Origin: Patagioenas fasciata | Taxonomy: Eukaryota; Chordata; Aves; Columbiformes; Columbidae | Assembly: GCF_037038585.1 (NCBI RefSeq) | Contig: NC_092520.1 | Span: 55,952,501-56,016,500, forward strand | Reading direction: 5' to 3' | Length of the DNA stretch: 64,000 nucleotides | In this document: positions 1-11,400 of the stretch, piece by piece | Numbering within the stretch: the stretch's first letter is position 1 | Layout: each line of letters opens with the position of its first letter | Translations under genes and position numbers: made by a program | The notes under the pieces: generated by a model | Seen by the model: only the letters and a program-made list of their open reading frames with translations | Told to the model about the DNA's origin: nothing | Databases searched by the model: none

Positions 1-3000
1 CTGCTCAAGATACTTTTGAAGAGGAGTAGGAACAATACTTTCTGTCGTGGTTGTGGCACACAGTAATGAGAAAAAAAGCTGCAAACTGGTGTGATGTCCA
101 CTGTCCCTCCACTGGTGGATTTGGGTAAAATGCAGACACCCCTAACACCCTCACTTCCTTCTGCTGTACAAAACCATGGTTTATTTTGATGTTTTCACCA
201 TCTCTGTGATGCTGGCCCAAGAGGTCACAGTAGTTTGGAAAGGCTTTATGTAACAGATTCACAATTTCCACATAATTTGTGGCTGATGCCTGACCCCTGT
301 TTCATGCTCTCAGCATGGTGCATGTGCTTTCTTGCAAGTTAAGTCACCCTTGTCTCCGTTCCTCGGGGTTTGCATATGCAAAGCCACGAGCAGCCACTGA
401 GGTTAATGTTTCGGTAGGTGGTTTTATAAAGTGGAAATCTGCTGATGGATATGTGGGGATATTCTAGGTGGCTATTTGCATTGGATTTGTACATATACAG
501 AAAGATGGGCTATTGACAGTCATGGCTTTTAAATACAGTACTTAAATAACAGTATGTTTAACTGAGTCTTGGTTCTATTCCTTGGAAATGGACACAGGTG
601 ATAAACTAGCAGAAGCTGCTTCTCCTCCACCACTGCTGCAAGGCCAAAAAGCATTTTGTATGTCCATTCTCATGTGGTTACACTTCTAAACCAAATGTAA
701 CCAGCTGACTTGGTTTTGTGGGTTGCCATACAAAGTCTTTGTGTGCAGTGCCTTCCTTTCCCCAGCTGTGCCGTGCATGTGGACACATATCTCCTGCTCC
801 TCAGAAGGTGCTGAGGTTAGAAGTATGGATCTAGGCCTTTTCTGAGGACAGTAGAACACATATTTTGACTCTATGTCTCTGTGGCTTCTATGTGGATCTC
901 ATAATGCTCTAGTCTTGTGAGAAGATTACAAACATAAGCAGTAAATGGTCATATTTAAGGATTCGTGCCCTGCCCCATAGCGGATTGAGTGTAAAAGCCT
1001 GTCTTTTACACCTTGAACATGATTAGTTTCTTTCTCCTTAAGGCAAACGTATTAGAGGTTGTCGGAAGGAATATCAAGATTTTGTATTGCAGCAGTTCTG
1101 AAAAAATTACAAGAACATTTAAAATTAAAGCTAAAAAGAATCTCTTAGAAATGCCAAATAAAAAGTTACTGAAATATGAATATGACTGAACTGTCCTCCC
1201 TATCTGTGGTGATATAAATCTTAAAATACAAGGATCATGTTCTGCTGTTGGACCTGACTGTCATGTCAGCTGGTAGCACTTTCTTGATAACCTTTTTATA
1301 TTCTTCACCCTTTTTCCCCTAGTTCAGCTGATGATGAATTATAGTGGGATGAAGGAAGAGCTAACTGAATGCTGACAACTCCCCAACAACCTTAATTACT
1401 GCCTTTGGTTGGCTAATGTCACCCCATAGGATGCCAACAGTTATGGCCTCACAGCGATCAACATGGTAGAAATGCAGAAGAGCAGTAGGAGTTGAAGGCA
1501 GGAGAAAAAATGCAAGTACATATGCACAGAGGACATGCAAAGAGAGTAGATTATTGCTCCATGGAACAGTATGAGAGCTGGAGGCCAGAACTGATCAGGG
1601 GGACAGGGGAGCAGACAGGACTCTTGTACAGATCTCTTTTTCTCTCTTTTTATGACTTCTATTCTAATTGTAAATGTACCATTCCTAATAAAGTAACTTA
1701 TGTTTGTTCTTCACAGTTTGTACAAAAATCTGAGAGACCAAGATCTGGTTCACCCTCTTGCCAACTCAGGATGATATCTCCGCAGATCATTCCAGGCAGT
1801 GATGCTATACTGAAGATGTTCCAGGCATCTCGCATTTTAAAAAGAATACGTAGACTGAATGTAAAAACAGATGAGTGTGCTGAGTAATTTATCCAAAAAA
1901 TATCGAGTAAAGCTGAAAGGGGACTAATGCAGAGGTTCCTTTATAATTGAAAGCAAAACCTGCTCCTATATTGTTGCAAAAACAGAGTCAGTTCCTTTTC
2001 CGTCTCAAACAGCGGAAGATCTAGACTCTACGATGTAGATGTTAAGGTAGGACACAACTGAAGTCTATATCTTGTGTCCATATGCAGTAGAGGCTTAAAA
2101 GATAATGTATCAGTGTGGGTTTGCTAAAAAAAACCCAAAACAAAACAAAATAAAAAACCCCACCAACGTGGTGATTTGTTGATAGGATACCCTAAACTGA
2201 AAAAAACAAAACAAAACAGAAACAAACAAACAAAAAGAACCCACAACACCCCAAACCAGCTAAGATACCATGTACAACACTGCCTTCTCACAGTGGGTCA
2301 GCTGCCTCTGGTGTCTCAGGAGCAAGAGGTTCTGAGCAGCACTGTAAGTGTGGTGTAAGTGTGCTGCCCTTTGGAGGCTGGCAAAACCAATGTGGGGTGG
2401 GAGGTATTTTCTATACATCTTTTGAATGTTCGTCTTCTGTAACATTTCTCCAGGCCTGCATTAGGTGAGCTTCCCTCTCTACCTAAAGAGGTCACCCACA
2501 ATTTGAGGATGGATAGTGGTCACAAGGGAGATCATGCTGCACTGTGCAGAAGTTTAAAAAGTTACCTTGATGAATACCTAGGGGTGGATTAAAATCAAAA
2601 GGGCTCTTTCTACAGGAAAATGGCTTCTTCCTTTGCTTTCTGCCAGAATTTTTCCTTCACAGCCCATCTTCAACCCTGTCCCAAACAACCACTGTTCTTG
2701 CTTTGACCATCTTGCTTCTTCCTGTGCCAGGGATGGTTTCTTATCTCCTCTCACTCCCTTGACATGCCTGTTTCTTGCTGTTTCTTCTTGTTCTCCCCAG
2801 GCCAGCCCCAAGAGAGGCAGTGAATGGGCTCCCCATGCCACAGAGTCACAGGTTACCTGCCAGTGACTCACGCGTGTGCTTAATGGGAATGGTGGTCTGA
2901 TGGTCTTGGTCTGGTGGTCACTTGAAGACCAAGCCACGCATAGAAGGATTGCGTAAGGAGAAGGATCACATGACAGCCTTGCGGCAGCATGTGTCACCAT

Positions 3001-3419
3001 TGATTAATGGATGTTTTGGAGCAGAGAGCAGAAGTAATGAAACATAAAATAAGGCTGTTATAAAAACGTATTGGAGGATTCACTCTGTGGTCATACTTTT
3101 GGGCTCTGAAGAGTATGTTGCTAATAGTTTTGTATTGCTGTTGGCTGGGGTACCTCAGCTGGTCCTGGGAGCTTTGGAGATGGTATCTGCATGTATTTGG
3201 CTCACATTTTACTGTAAGTTTATTTTTTTTTTCCTGTGAGACAGCCCTTATTGCCCATCAGATGTATTATTATCCAAGGCTGTTCCCTACCTGGTGTGAC
3301 CAAGAAGTTAAGGATTAAATAATGTAAGGTATGTGCAGGTCACACTTTTTTGTGTGTGTGTGACCTGCTTCACTGAGTAAAGAAATGGACAAAAATGACT
3401 TTGTTATTGTCTTTGAGTT
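1..3419. other. Intergenic, no gene seen
   Basis: Mostly unique AT-rich sequence. The short open frames here show no recognised domain. Contains the A-rich tract at 2127-2245 and a short TG run near 3350. Nothing else supportable. Confidence 0.7.
2127..2245. repeat. A-rich low-complexity tract
   Basis: AAAAC/CAAAACA-rich stretches at 2127-2165 and 2200-2240, in an otherwise unique region. Confidence 0.85.
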
Positions 3420-4108
3420 ATGGAGAAGGACTTGGGGGTACTGGTGGATGAAAAGCTGGGCATGAGCTGACAGTGTGCACTCTTGCAGCCCAGAAGGCCA
3501 GTTGTATCCTGTGCTGCATCAAAAGCAGCGTGGCCAGCGAGTTGATGGAGGTGATTCTGCCCCTCTGCTCCACTCTGGTGAGACCCCATCTGAAGTCCTG
3601 TGTCCAGCTCTGGAGCCCTCAGCACAGGAAAGACATGGACCTGTTGGAGAGGGGCCAGAGGAGGCCACAAAAATGATCAGAGGGCTGGAACAGCTCTGCT
3701 GTGAGGACAGGCTGAGAGAGTTGGGGTTGTTCAGCCTGGAGAACAGAAGGCTCTGAGGAGACCTTATTGTGGCCTTTCAGTACTTACAAGGGGACTGTAA
3801 GAAAGATGAGGACAGACTTTTAACAGGGCCTGTTGCAACAGGACAAGAGGTAATGGTTTCAAACTAAAAGAGGGCAGATTGAGACTAGATATATGGAAGA
3901 AACTTTTTACAGTGAGCATGGTGAAACACTGGATAAGGTTGCCTGGAAATGTTGTAGATGGTCCATCCCTGGAGACATTCAAGGCCAGGCTGGACGGGGC
4001 TCTGAGCAACGTGATCTAGTTGAAGATGTCCCTGCTCATTGCAGGGGGGCTGGACTGAATGACCTTTAAAGGTCCCTTCCGATCCAAAACATTCTATGAA
4101 TCTATGGA
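3420..4108 (+). mobile_element. CR1 LINE fragment (3' end)
   Basis: Begins inside the RT C-terminal region (frame encoding an eroded version of DLGVLVDEKLGM) and runs through the SLVRPHLKSC and ERHG/LLERGQ segments to the 3' end with gttgaagatgtccctgctcattgcagg and a short tail cattctatgaatctatgg. Several frameshifts and stops, so coding ability is gone. Ends about 0.97 kb downstream of the OXGR1-like stop. Confidence 0.92.
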
Positions 4109-5078
4109 TCTGGCACATTTATGCATCCATTCATTTCTCACCTCTGGACTAAAATTAATCCAGAAATCCCAGGTAGTAGTGTGGAAAACCTTTACAGGAG
4201 TGGTCTTGTATTATTGCATCATTAATATTCAGGTGATCACTGAAAGTACTGAACAGGGTTTTATTGCATAAGCTCCCCTTTTGGCCACCTCTGGAGGGTG
4301 ATCCATCACACTCTGTGCTAGAGCTGGGCCTCAGCTGTGTAGATGTAGGAATGAACATTTGGGTCTGTGTCTGATCTACTTACCTTTACAACCAATGGAG
4401 AGAAACAGGCACTTCTAGGTCATGATTCATCTTGTCCAAATGTAGGCATCAAGAATAATTAGGTGAATCACACTCTAAACCTGCTTATTTCTCTCCACTA
4501 GGATGGGAAATTATAAAGGAAGGACAAGGTGATTAGCAGATATGCGTACACCTGCTCTGTCAGTATCTCCAGGGAGGTGAGATGAACCTCCTCCAGGCCT
4601 AAGACAGGTGTGATAAATTGCCCTCTGGAGTCTCTTATGCCCCTCCATTGCTTCGGAAACAAGTCAAAGGCAGACACCTAGCTTAGACTAGGCACTTAAC
4701 TTCTAAGTTACTAAAATTAAATTAAATTATTCCCACCCTGAATCTGTATCTCTCACTAACAAGCTACTATTTTTTTTTTTCTGGAACTATTGACCATTCT
4801 CTAAAAGAGGTATCAAGGATCCTAGAAGCAAATATAGAGAAATTTCTGAGAAGTTCCACATAGACTTTTTTTAACATTTTATTTAAAGTTTTTTATTTTA
4901 AATTATAAGTTTTCTCTTCTGATGATCAGTTTGTAACTCCAAAACACAGAGCAGATTAACTGTCCTTTGTCATTGACAGGGTTAACCTGAGTACTCCGAT
5001 GGCAGGGAGGTTGTGCCTGACTGATTGAAGATGGGTTTGGACCCTTCTTCCATAACTCTTTGATAGCATCAATCTCTT
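4109..5078. other. 3' flank of the OXGR1-like gene
   Basis: Contains the probable 3' UTR of the minus-strand gene, with candidate poly(A) signals near 4880-4897, followed by unique sequence down to the CR1 that ends at 4108. Confidence 0.6.
4878..4897 (-). terminator. Candidate poly(A) signals of the OXGR1-like gene
   Basis: Two AATAAA hexamers on the minus strand (TTTATT at 4878-4883 and 4892-4897) lie about 180-200 nt past the TAG stop, in AT-rich sequence. Spacing is reasonable for a short 3' UTR, but the hexamer is common by chance in such DNA. Confidence 0.35.
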
Positions 5079-6053
5079 CTACTTCAGGCTCTTGTTTGTC
5101 TGAAACTTGAGGAGTGAGAGGATTGCCTGCTGGAAGTTGTCTCCCGTCACTACATAGAGCAGTAAATTTCCAAAAGTATTTAACGCTGCGAAAGGTTTAG
5201 CTATAGTAAACATAAGAAGGATCTTGTTCTTCAAGTGGCAGCTGACTGGTCGTACTCGCAGATCCAGCTGAAGCTCTCGAAGGATGTGCAAGGGGAGGAA
5301 GCACACATAGAAGACCACCAAGAGGACGATGGCGAGTCTGCGGGCCTTTTGTTTGTAGGAAGCCTGTGTCTGGGGCCCAGTAGACAAGTTGTAAATAATG
5401 AACACATAGCAAAAAGTGACCGTCAGCATGGGCAAGAAGAAGGCAAACGTGGTCAGCAGCCAGTTATACAACCGACTAGTGTCAAGGACCTCAGCAGTAG
5501 CCAGGTCTGGGCAGATTGTCCTGTTCTGTGTCTCCCTTGTGGCAATCAAGATGCTCAAGGGGCTGATGGCCACCAGGGAAATAATCCAAATTACTATGCA
5601 AGTCACCACGGCCCATTTCCGGTTTTGAACACAAAGGCATTTAATTGGATAGACAACTACAAAAAAGCGGAAGATGCTGAAGGAGCTGAGGAAGATAATA
5701 CCACTGTACATGTTGAAGTAGAAACAAAAGTGAATGAACTTGCACATTAAGTCTCCAAATACCCAGTTATTTCCATTAACAGAGTAGTGTATAAAGAAAG
5801 GAAGTGTGGCTATATATAATAAGTCAGTAATAGCCACATTTAACATAAAGATGGTGCTGCTTTTCCAGGGCCTCATCTTGAAAAAATAAACAGAAATTGT
5901 CACAATATTCCCTGGGAAGCACACCAGGAAGATTAGGCCATAAAGAACACAGAGATAGAATTTCACTTGTAAGAAATCTTCATTCTTGCAGCTTGTCAAA
6001 GGGTCTGCATGGCCTGGCAGAGCAGTAAAATTGTTGGTGCGTTCAGATGCCAT
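5079..6053 (-). CDS. 2-oxoglutarate receptor 1-like GPCR (OXGR1 paralog)
   Basis: Intact 324-aa rhodopsin-class seven-transmembrane receptor in one exon, ending in TAG. Approximate TM spans: 33-58, 67-90, 104-130, 148-170, 198-222, 238-262, 277-303. Visible landmarks are GN in TM1 (48-49), LNVAITD in TM2 (71-77), Cys104-Cys181 for the TM3-ECL2 disulfide, a probable second Cys22-Cys272 pair, the block MRPWKSSTI, and NTFGNLLLY in TM7. Sequons lie at N8 and N177. The family match is to OXGR1 (Gq-coupled plasma-membrane receptor for 2-oxoglutarate in mammals), and it is clearly paralogous to the gene at 28190-29143. Of the four basic pocket residues of human OXGR1 (R110, H114, R261, R288, from memory), this protein has H108, Y112, R259 and K286. 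The DRY position reads FRF (129-131 region) rather than FRY. The start is the first ATG of the frame, 16 nt after a candidate splice acceptor. The open frame and conserved core argue for a working gene; the ligand is unknown. Confidence 0.93.
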   Translation of the reverse strand: MASERTNNFTALPGHADPLTSCKNEDFLQVKFYLCVLYGLIFLVCFPGNIVTISVYFFKMRPWKSSTIFMLNVAITDLLYIATLPFFIHYSVNGNNWVFGDLMCKFIHFCFYFNMYSGIIFLSSFSIFRFFVVVYPIKCLCVQNRKWAVVTCIVIWIISLVAISPLSILIATRETQNRTICPDLATAEVLDTSRLYNWLLTTFAFFLPMLTVTFCYVFIIYNLSTGPQTQASYKQKARRLAIVLLVVFYVCFLPLHILRELQLDLRVRPVSCHLKNKILLMFTIAKPFAALNTFGNLLLYVVTGDNFQQAILSLLKFQTNKSLK

Positions 6054-6069
6054 GTTTGCAGAAATCTTC

Positions 6070-6071
6070 CT
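6070..6071 (-). other. Candidate splice acceptor before the OXGR1-like ATG
   Basis: On the minus strand the sequence reads ...gctttag then gaagatttctgcaaacATG, placing an AG 16 nt before the start codon. The pyrimidine tract before it is weak. Known OXGR1 genes keep the coding frame in the last exon with untranslated exon(s) upstream, and the paralog here has an AG at almost the same distance. Inference only; no transcript is visible. Confidence 0.35.
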
Positions 6072-6782
6072 AAAGCTTTACAAAAATCAGATGTTTAGTT
6101 TTAATTGATTTGTTGGGACAAATGCATTCACTGAAATATTTTGTTGCTGGAGCAAATTTTATATGTTTGACAAGGCATAGTAGAGGGAGGGAACAGGGAT
6201 TTGCAAATGTACCCAGCTCTAACCTAGACAACCCCATTCAAATGTTCAAATTTCAACCTTCTCCCTCCTTTATGTTTAATTTTGATAATGATTAATATTA
6301 CTCTTGCTTTGTTTAACCTCCCACACTGAAGAAGACAATTACTGCTTATCTACAACCCATCAGGAGTCAGAAGCACACACTTAGAGAGCTAGAGAGAGTT
6401 TGCGCTTAGATATCTGTGAATTAGTCTTAGCTCTTTATAAAGTAGAACTGTACCCATATTTTCTCTTCATTAATCTGAGCTAATAAGTGGTTTGTGCTCA
6501 TGAAACCAGAGATGCTGTTCTGGTTTCATGATAACCAAAAGATGTTAGACTTAGATAAAGACCTCAGGATCTGAAGCTCCCGTAACCTGACAATCATAGC
6601 TTGTTCCCTGAATATGATCTTATTCCCATTGAGTCGTCCAAGTATAAAACTTGTATGAAAGCTTATTTTTTTAATCAACCTTCATAGTGGCTTAAAACAG
6701 AATTAAATGATTAAAGATTGTTTCTTGAAGCACAGAGGAAAGGTGGAAAGCACAGATACTGAGTGAAGGCACTGATCTTACT
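6072..6782. other. 5' flank of the OXGR1-like gene
   Basis: Unique AT-rich sequence between the receptor start and the antisense CR1. No clear TATA/CpG promoter is seen; the real promoter may lie beyond an upstream noncoding exon. Confidence 0.55.
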
Positions 6783-8434
6783 GTACCCCTGAGACCCCGG
6801 ATGAAGCCAGGTTAATGGAGGAGTTTGCTTTAGTCGATGAGGACTGGGTTAGGGAACAATTAAGTAGTCTGGACGTCCATAAATCCATGGGTCTAGATGG
6901 GATGCATCCGCGGGTGCTGAGGGAGCTGGCTGAAGTCATTGCTAGACCGCTATCCATCATTTTTGCCAAGTCTTGGGAAACGGGAGAGCTGCCCGAGGAT
7001 TGGAGGAAAGCAAATGTCACTCCAGTCTTTAAAAAGGGCAAGAAGGAGGACCCGGGTAATTATAGACCGGTCAGCCTCACCTCTGTCCCTGGGAAAGTAA
7101 TGGAACAGCTTATCCTTGGTGTCATCTCAAGGCACATCAGGGATAAGAGGGTCATTAGGGGCAGTCAGCATGGCTTTACCAAGGGTAAGTCATGCTTGAC
7201 CAACCTCATAGCCTTTTATGAGAATGTAACAAGGTGGATGGATGATGGCAGAGCGGTGGATGTGGTCTACCTTGACTTCAGTAAAGCCTTTGACACAGTC
7301 CCTCACAGCATCCTCACAGCTAAATTGAGGAGGTGTGGTCTAGACAATAGAGTAGTGAGGTGGGTTGCAAACTGGCTTAAAGAGAGAAGCCAGAGAGTGG
7401 TGGTCAATGGTGCGGAGTCCAGTTGGAGGCCAGTATCTAGTGGAGTGCCTCAGGGGTCAGTACTGGGGCCAATGTTATTCAATATATTCATTAATGATTT
7501 AGACGAGGGAATTGAGTGTACTATCGGCAAGTTTGCTGATGACACTAAGCTGGGAGGAGTGGCTGACATGCCAGAAGGCTGTGCTGCCATCCAGCGGGAC
7601 CTGGACAGGCTGGAGAGTTGGGCGGGGGATAACCTGATGGAATTTAACAAGGGAAAGTGTAGAGTCCTGCATCTGGGCAGGAACAATCCCAAGTTCCAAT
7701 ATAGGTTGGGGCATGACCTATTAGAGAGCAGTGTAGGGGAAAGGGACCTGGGGGTCCTGGTGGACAACAGGATGACCATGAGCCAGCACTGTGCCCTTGT
7801 GGCCAGGAAGGCCAATGGCATCCTTGGGTGTATTACAAGGGGGGTGGTCAGTAGATCGAGAGAGGTTCTCCTTCCCCTCTACTCCGCCCTGGTGAGACCC
7901 CATCTGAAATATTGTGTCCAGTTCTGGGCCCCTCAGTTCAAGAAGGACAGGGAACTGCTGGAGAGGGTCCAGCGTAAGGCAACAAAGATGATGAAGGGAG
8001 TGGAGCATCTCCCTTATGAAGAAAGGCTGAGGGAGCTGGGGCTCTAGTTTGGAGAAGAGGAGACTGAGGGGTGACCTTATTAATGTTTATAAATATATAA
8101 AGGGTGAGTGCCACGAGGATGGAGTCAGGCTCTTCTCAGTGGCAAACAATGATAGGACAAGGGGCAATGGGATCAAGCTGGAACACAAGAGGTTCCACTT
8201 AAATTTGAGAAAGAACTTCTTCTCAGTGAGGGTAACAGAGCACTGGAACAGGCTGCCCAGGGAGGTTGTGGAGTCTCCTTCCCTGGAGACATTCAAAGCC
8301 CGCCTGGACACATTCCTGTGCGACCTCACCTAGGCGTTCCTGCTCCAGCAGGGGGATTGGACTAGATGATCTTTTGAGGTCCCTTCCAATCCCAAACATA
8401 CTGTGATACTGTGATACTGTGATACTGTGATACT
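6783..8434 (+). mobile_element. CR1 LINE, 5'-truncated, with RT domain and 3' tail
   Basis: About 1.65 kb of CR1 non-LTR retrotransposon, the longest and best preserved copy in the window. It carries most of the reverse transcriptase frame, the usual 3' end with the phrase ttggactagatgatc, and a tail of four ACTGTGAT octamers at 8400-8431. The 5' part of the element (ORF1, endonuclease and start of ORF2) is missing, as is normal for CR1. No clear target site duplication is seen, which is also usual. It lies about 0.73 kb upstream of the OXGR1-like start codon, antisense to that gene. Confidence 0.95.
6815..8333 (+). pseudogene. CR1 reverse transcriptase (ORF2 fragment), one frameshift
   Basis: A 410-codon open frame (6815-8047) encodes the RT domain of CR1 ORF2. 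It has [13 protein letters not shown] near residues 26-38, the first catalytic motif [10 protein letters not shown] at 151-160, [12 protein letters not shown] at 208-219, and the catalytic FADD box at 240-243, followed by the thumb/C-terminal part. A TAG at 8045-8047 ends it. The rest of the C-terminal region continues in another frame at 8049-8333 (RRLRGDL through LDTFLCDLT). Compared with the matching site of the CR1 at 3724-3743, two bases are missing here, which explains the shift. Its 5' end is truncated, so the listed start is only the first ATG in the frame. Not a host gene. Confidence 0.93.
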
Positions 8435-11400
8435 TCCCCTTTTGTGTGAATTTGAACTAAACAAACTTGTCTCTGAAAAGGTTTCTTGTGTGCCATGGCC
8501 AATTTGTATCTCTCCACAGTGAATCCAAGACAACCTTTCTTGGTAGCATTTTTAACCTGAAAGAATGGTAACCAAGAATGAAAATAATTTTGCCTAACTT
8601 CAGATATCAAATAAGTTAATTGTTTAAGCTGGAGTCAGTTATCTTAAGCCCCCCTTTATCACCAAGTGAGAGATGTAGGTTCCTCCGGAACATAATGTGT
8701 TTTCCTAGAAGAGAGGTTTCTAAGATAAATGGCTTACTCTTCTGGCATACCTATTTCTTTCCATTAATGACAAAGGCAGCCCAAGGTGACTAGTTCAGAC
8801 CTGGGTGTCTAACCTTTAGATGTCTCAGGTGAGGCAAGAGGCATGCCACTGTGGGTCTTCAGCATCTCAGGTGAGCACCACTCCTGCAGATCCTAACCTA
8901 GTCCATCTGAGAAAATATTTTAAAGTGACTTCATAAAGTGCTAGACAGGGTACTATCAAGCCCAAATTCTTCTCTTTTCCCATAAACACAGTTTTGAAAA
9001 TAAATCAATGTTACATTGAACATCCAGGATGAAGTCATCACATTAAAAAGGAAAAAAAAAAAAAAAAGACAGAAGTGTGCCTTATTGTAGTCTGGAAATC
9101 CTGTGTATAGAATTAGTTTTTGATGTGACTCAGTTGATAGCATTTAGCATGTTGCCTGGATAGATGTTTGTGAATTATCCCAAAAACTGGCAGAACATGA
9201 CAAATTTTCTCTGACAAAGCCAGTCATTAAAGCTAGGACACAATTGGAATTATTTGATCATAACCAGTCAGAAATATGGGTATCACTTCATTACTCAGGA
9301 GCGCTTCAGAGAAAAATTTGAACAGTCCTCCCATAATTTAGTTAAATTGTTAATGCTTTTCAACATGAATGTTGCTCTGGTATAGCAACTTTGCCATCAG
9401 AGATGCATTAGGTAAAGGTGGTGAAGCTTGTTTTAAACAAATCTAGATTTCTGTTCAGAGAAAAGTTAGGAATGCACTCACTGTCACCCACATTTGTGTC
9501 TCTCACTGATGAATTTCAAGCACAGTTAGATGAAATTTTCTAGAATATTAGATTCACTCCCAGTTTAAATTTCCTGAACTGCTGATATGTTCTTCACTGC
9601 AATCGTGAACCCTCCAAATTGAAAATGGAAAAATTTTGCTTACCTGAAAACTTGCAATTCTACTTCTCCCTTTGGTATTGCTTTGAGTAGAGAGCACTAC
9701 AAACGAAGTGTATTTATGTCTTCCTTACAGGGAAGCAGGTTTTAGTACAGCTTTGCAACCATATGCAATCACTCCCTGGCAGACTGAGACTCCATGTGGC
9801 TGTAAATTAGGAGGCTGGTAGAAAACCTCAGCTGCCAGCTCAGGTATCAACTCTTAGATCTGGGTGGCTCTGTGAGGTCTCTTTTGCCCTCTGTCATTCG
9901 TGCTGTCTTGCCTTCAGTGGGCAAATCACGCTCTGCTGGCAGCAATTCTGTGTGCTGATGCAGACCTGTAGTATTCAAATAGCAGCAGGTCACATTTAAA
10001 TTAGTGTGTATGTGTGCGTGTATGTGTTTATAAAAGAGAAAATTAAATTTATTCTCCATTTCCTGTGAAGTGAAAACTGATCGCTGAAGTGAATACGGCA
10101 TGTTGCATTTCAAGGTCAGGTGAAAAATGTTATGACATACTGTGTCATTAAAAACAACTTTCTAACAAAGTACAATTTTCATCTCATGTAAGAAATGAAG
10201 GGCTCTTTTGGTTTAATTTGCTTTTCAGGAACTGTAGCAAACTTTCTGTTTATTTTTGGGGAATAAAATATCTACAATTAACGTTGGCTGGTTATTGCTA
10301 GGATAGCTGAATTTGCAAGCTTGTTTTCTTTTGAGCCTTTTTTTTCCGGGCTTCATGATTCACAAAAGCTGCTATTTTCTGTGCTCCTTGAATCAAAAGA
10401 TTGTTCTTGAATAAAAATCTCATTATCATCCCTATCTCGAGGAACAAGACCAAAACAGATTATTATTTAAAAAGAAAAAAGAGCATAGTATCTTGAATTT
10501 TGAAACTGCAAGCTTCAATCCCTGAGCTGGCAACCTGGTCCTTGCAAAGAGGTCCCAGCTGCCCGGTGTGGCCAGCAGCCTTTTGGCCTCAGTGCATTTT
10601 GTAAGTTCTACTCACCTATAGTCTTATGATCCAGTACTACATGAGCAAGCTTTCATTTCTGAACATTTTGTACATAGTGTAGTTACTGAAAACCACACAC
10701 ACAAGACCACTCTTAGAAGGCCTGTCTGGACTCTCCTTGAGGACCTGTACTGTAGGTATGAGGTGGGACAAGGCTATCTGTTTTGCTTATCTTCGGGTAA
10801 AGAGTGGTAACAGGGTCAATCAAGACTGGGGCAGCAGTAATGTCTGACAGGTAGCACATTACCTATCTGTTACGATTAGGGGAAGAGCATCATCTCTGTT
10901 CTCATCTGACCAAGCTTTTCTCTAGGTCAATGCCCAGGGCACTTTAAAAAATGTCTGAAAATTCTCAATAATTGTGAAGTACACTGTTGTGTACCAGCTC
11001 AGGGATCAGCAACTGTTTAAATAGCTATTACCCTGTTCCTAGACACTGCATGTGCCATTAGAAACCATTTGTATGAGGCTGTAGTTTTATAAGCACAGAG
11101 GGAGCTAATTATAGTTAGGGTTCATTTAATGCATCCATTACTTAATCCATTATACCCCTGAGCAATAGAAAACCTGTGCAGCAGTGGGTAATATTTATCC
11201 TTGGCAGTGGCAGCACCTAATGTGAAGCAAAAGGGGCTTTCCTGGCACTGTGGTCCAGAACTGCCAGGTATTTGGGGCACTGGTGTCTCGAGCAGGCACT
11301 GGGGTCACCTTTGAGTATCTGACTCTGGGCAGGAAAAGAAAATAAAACACCCATTTTCAGACCAGTTTCAAGAGAGAGTGACTAATGGAAAGTAATTCAT

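Noticed and set aside
1492-1887. 131-codon plus-strand frame
   Set aside because: No recognisable domain, atypical composition for a protein, and no supporting splice or promoter context.
5235-5750. 171-codon plus-strand open frame opposite the OXGR1-like gene
   Set aside because: Antisense shadow of a conserved receptor frame, with a charged, repetitive-looking product and no domain. The counterparts opposite OXGR1 (28373-28603, 28718-29125) have the same origin.
8049-8333. Separate 94-codon gene after the RT frame
   Set aside because: It is the frameshifted C-terminal end of the same CR1 ORF2, starting at a TTG, not an independent gene.
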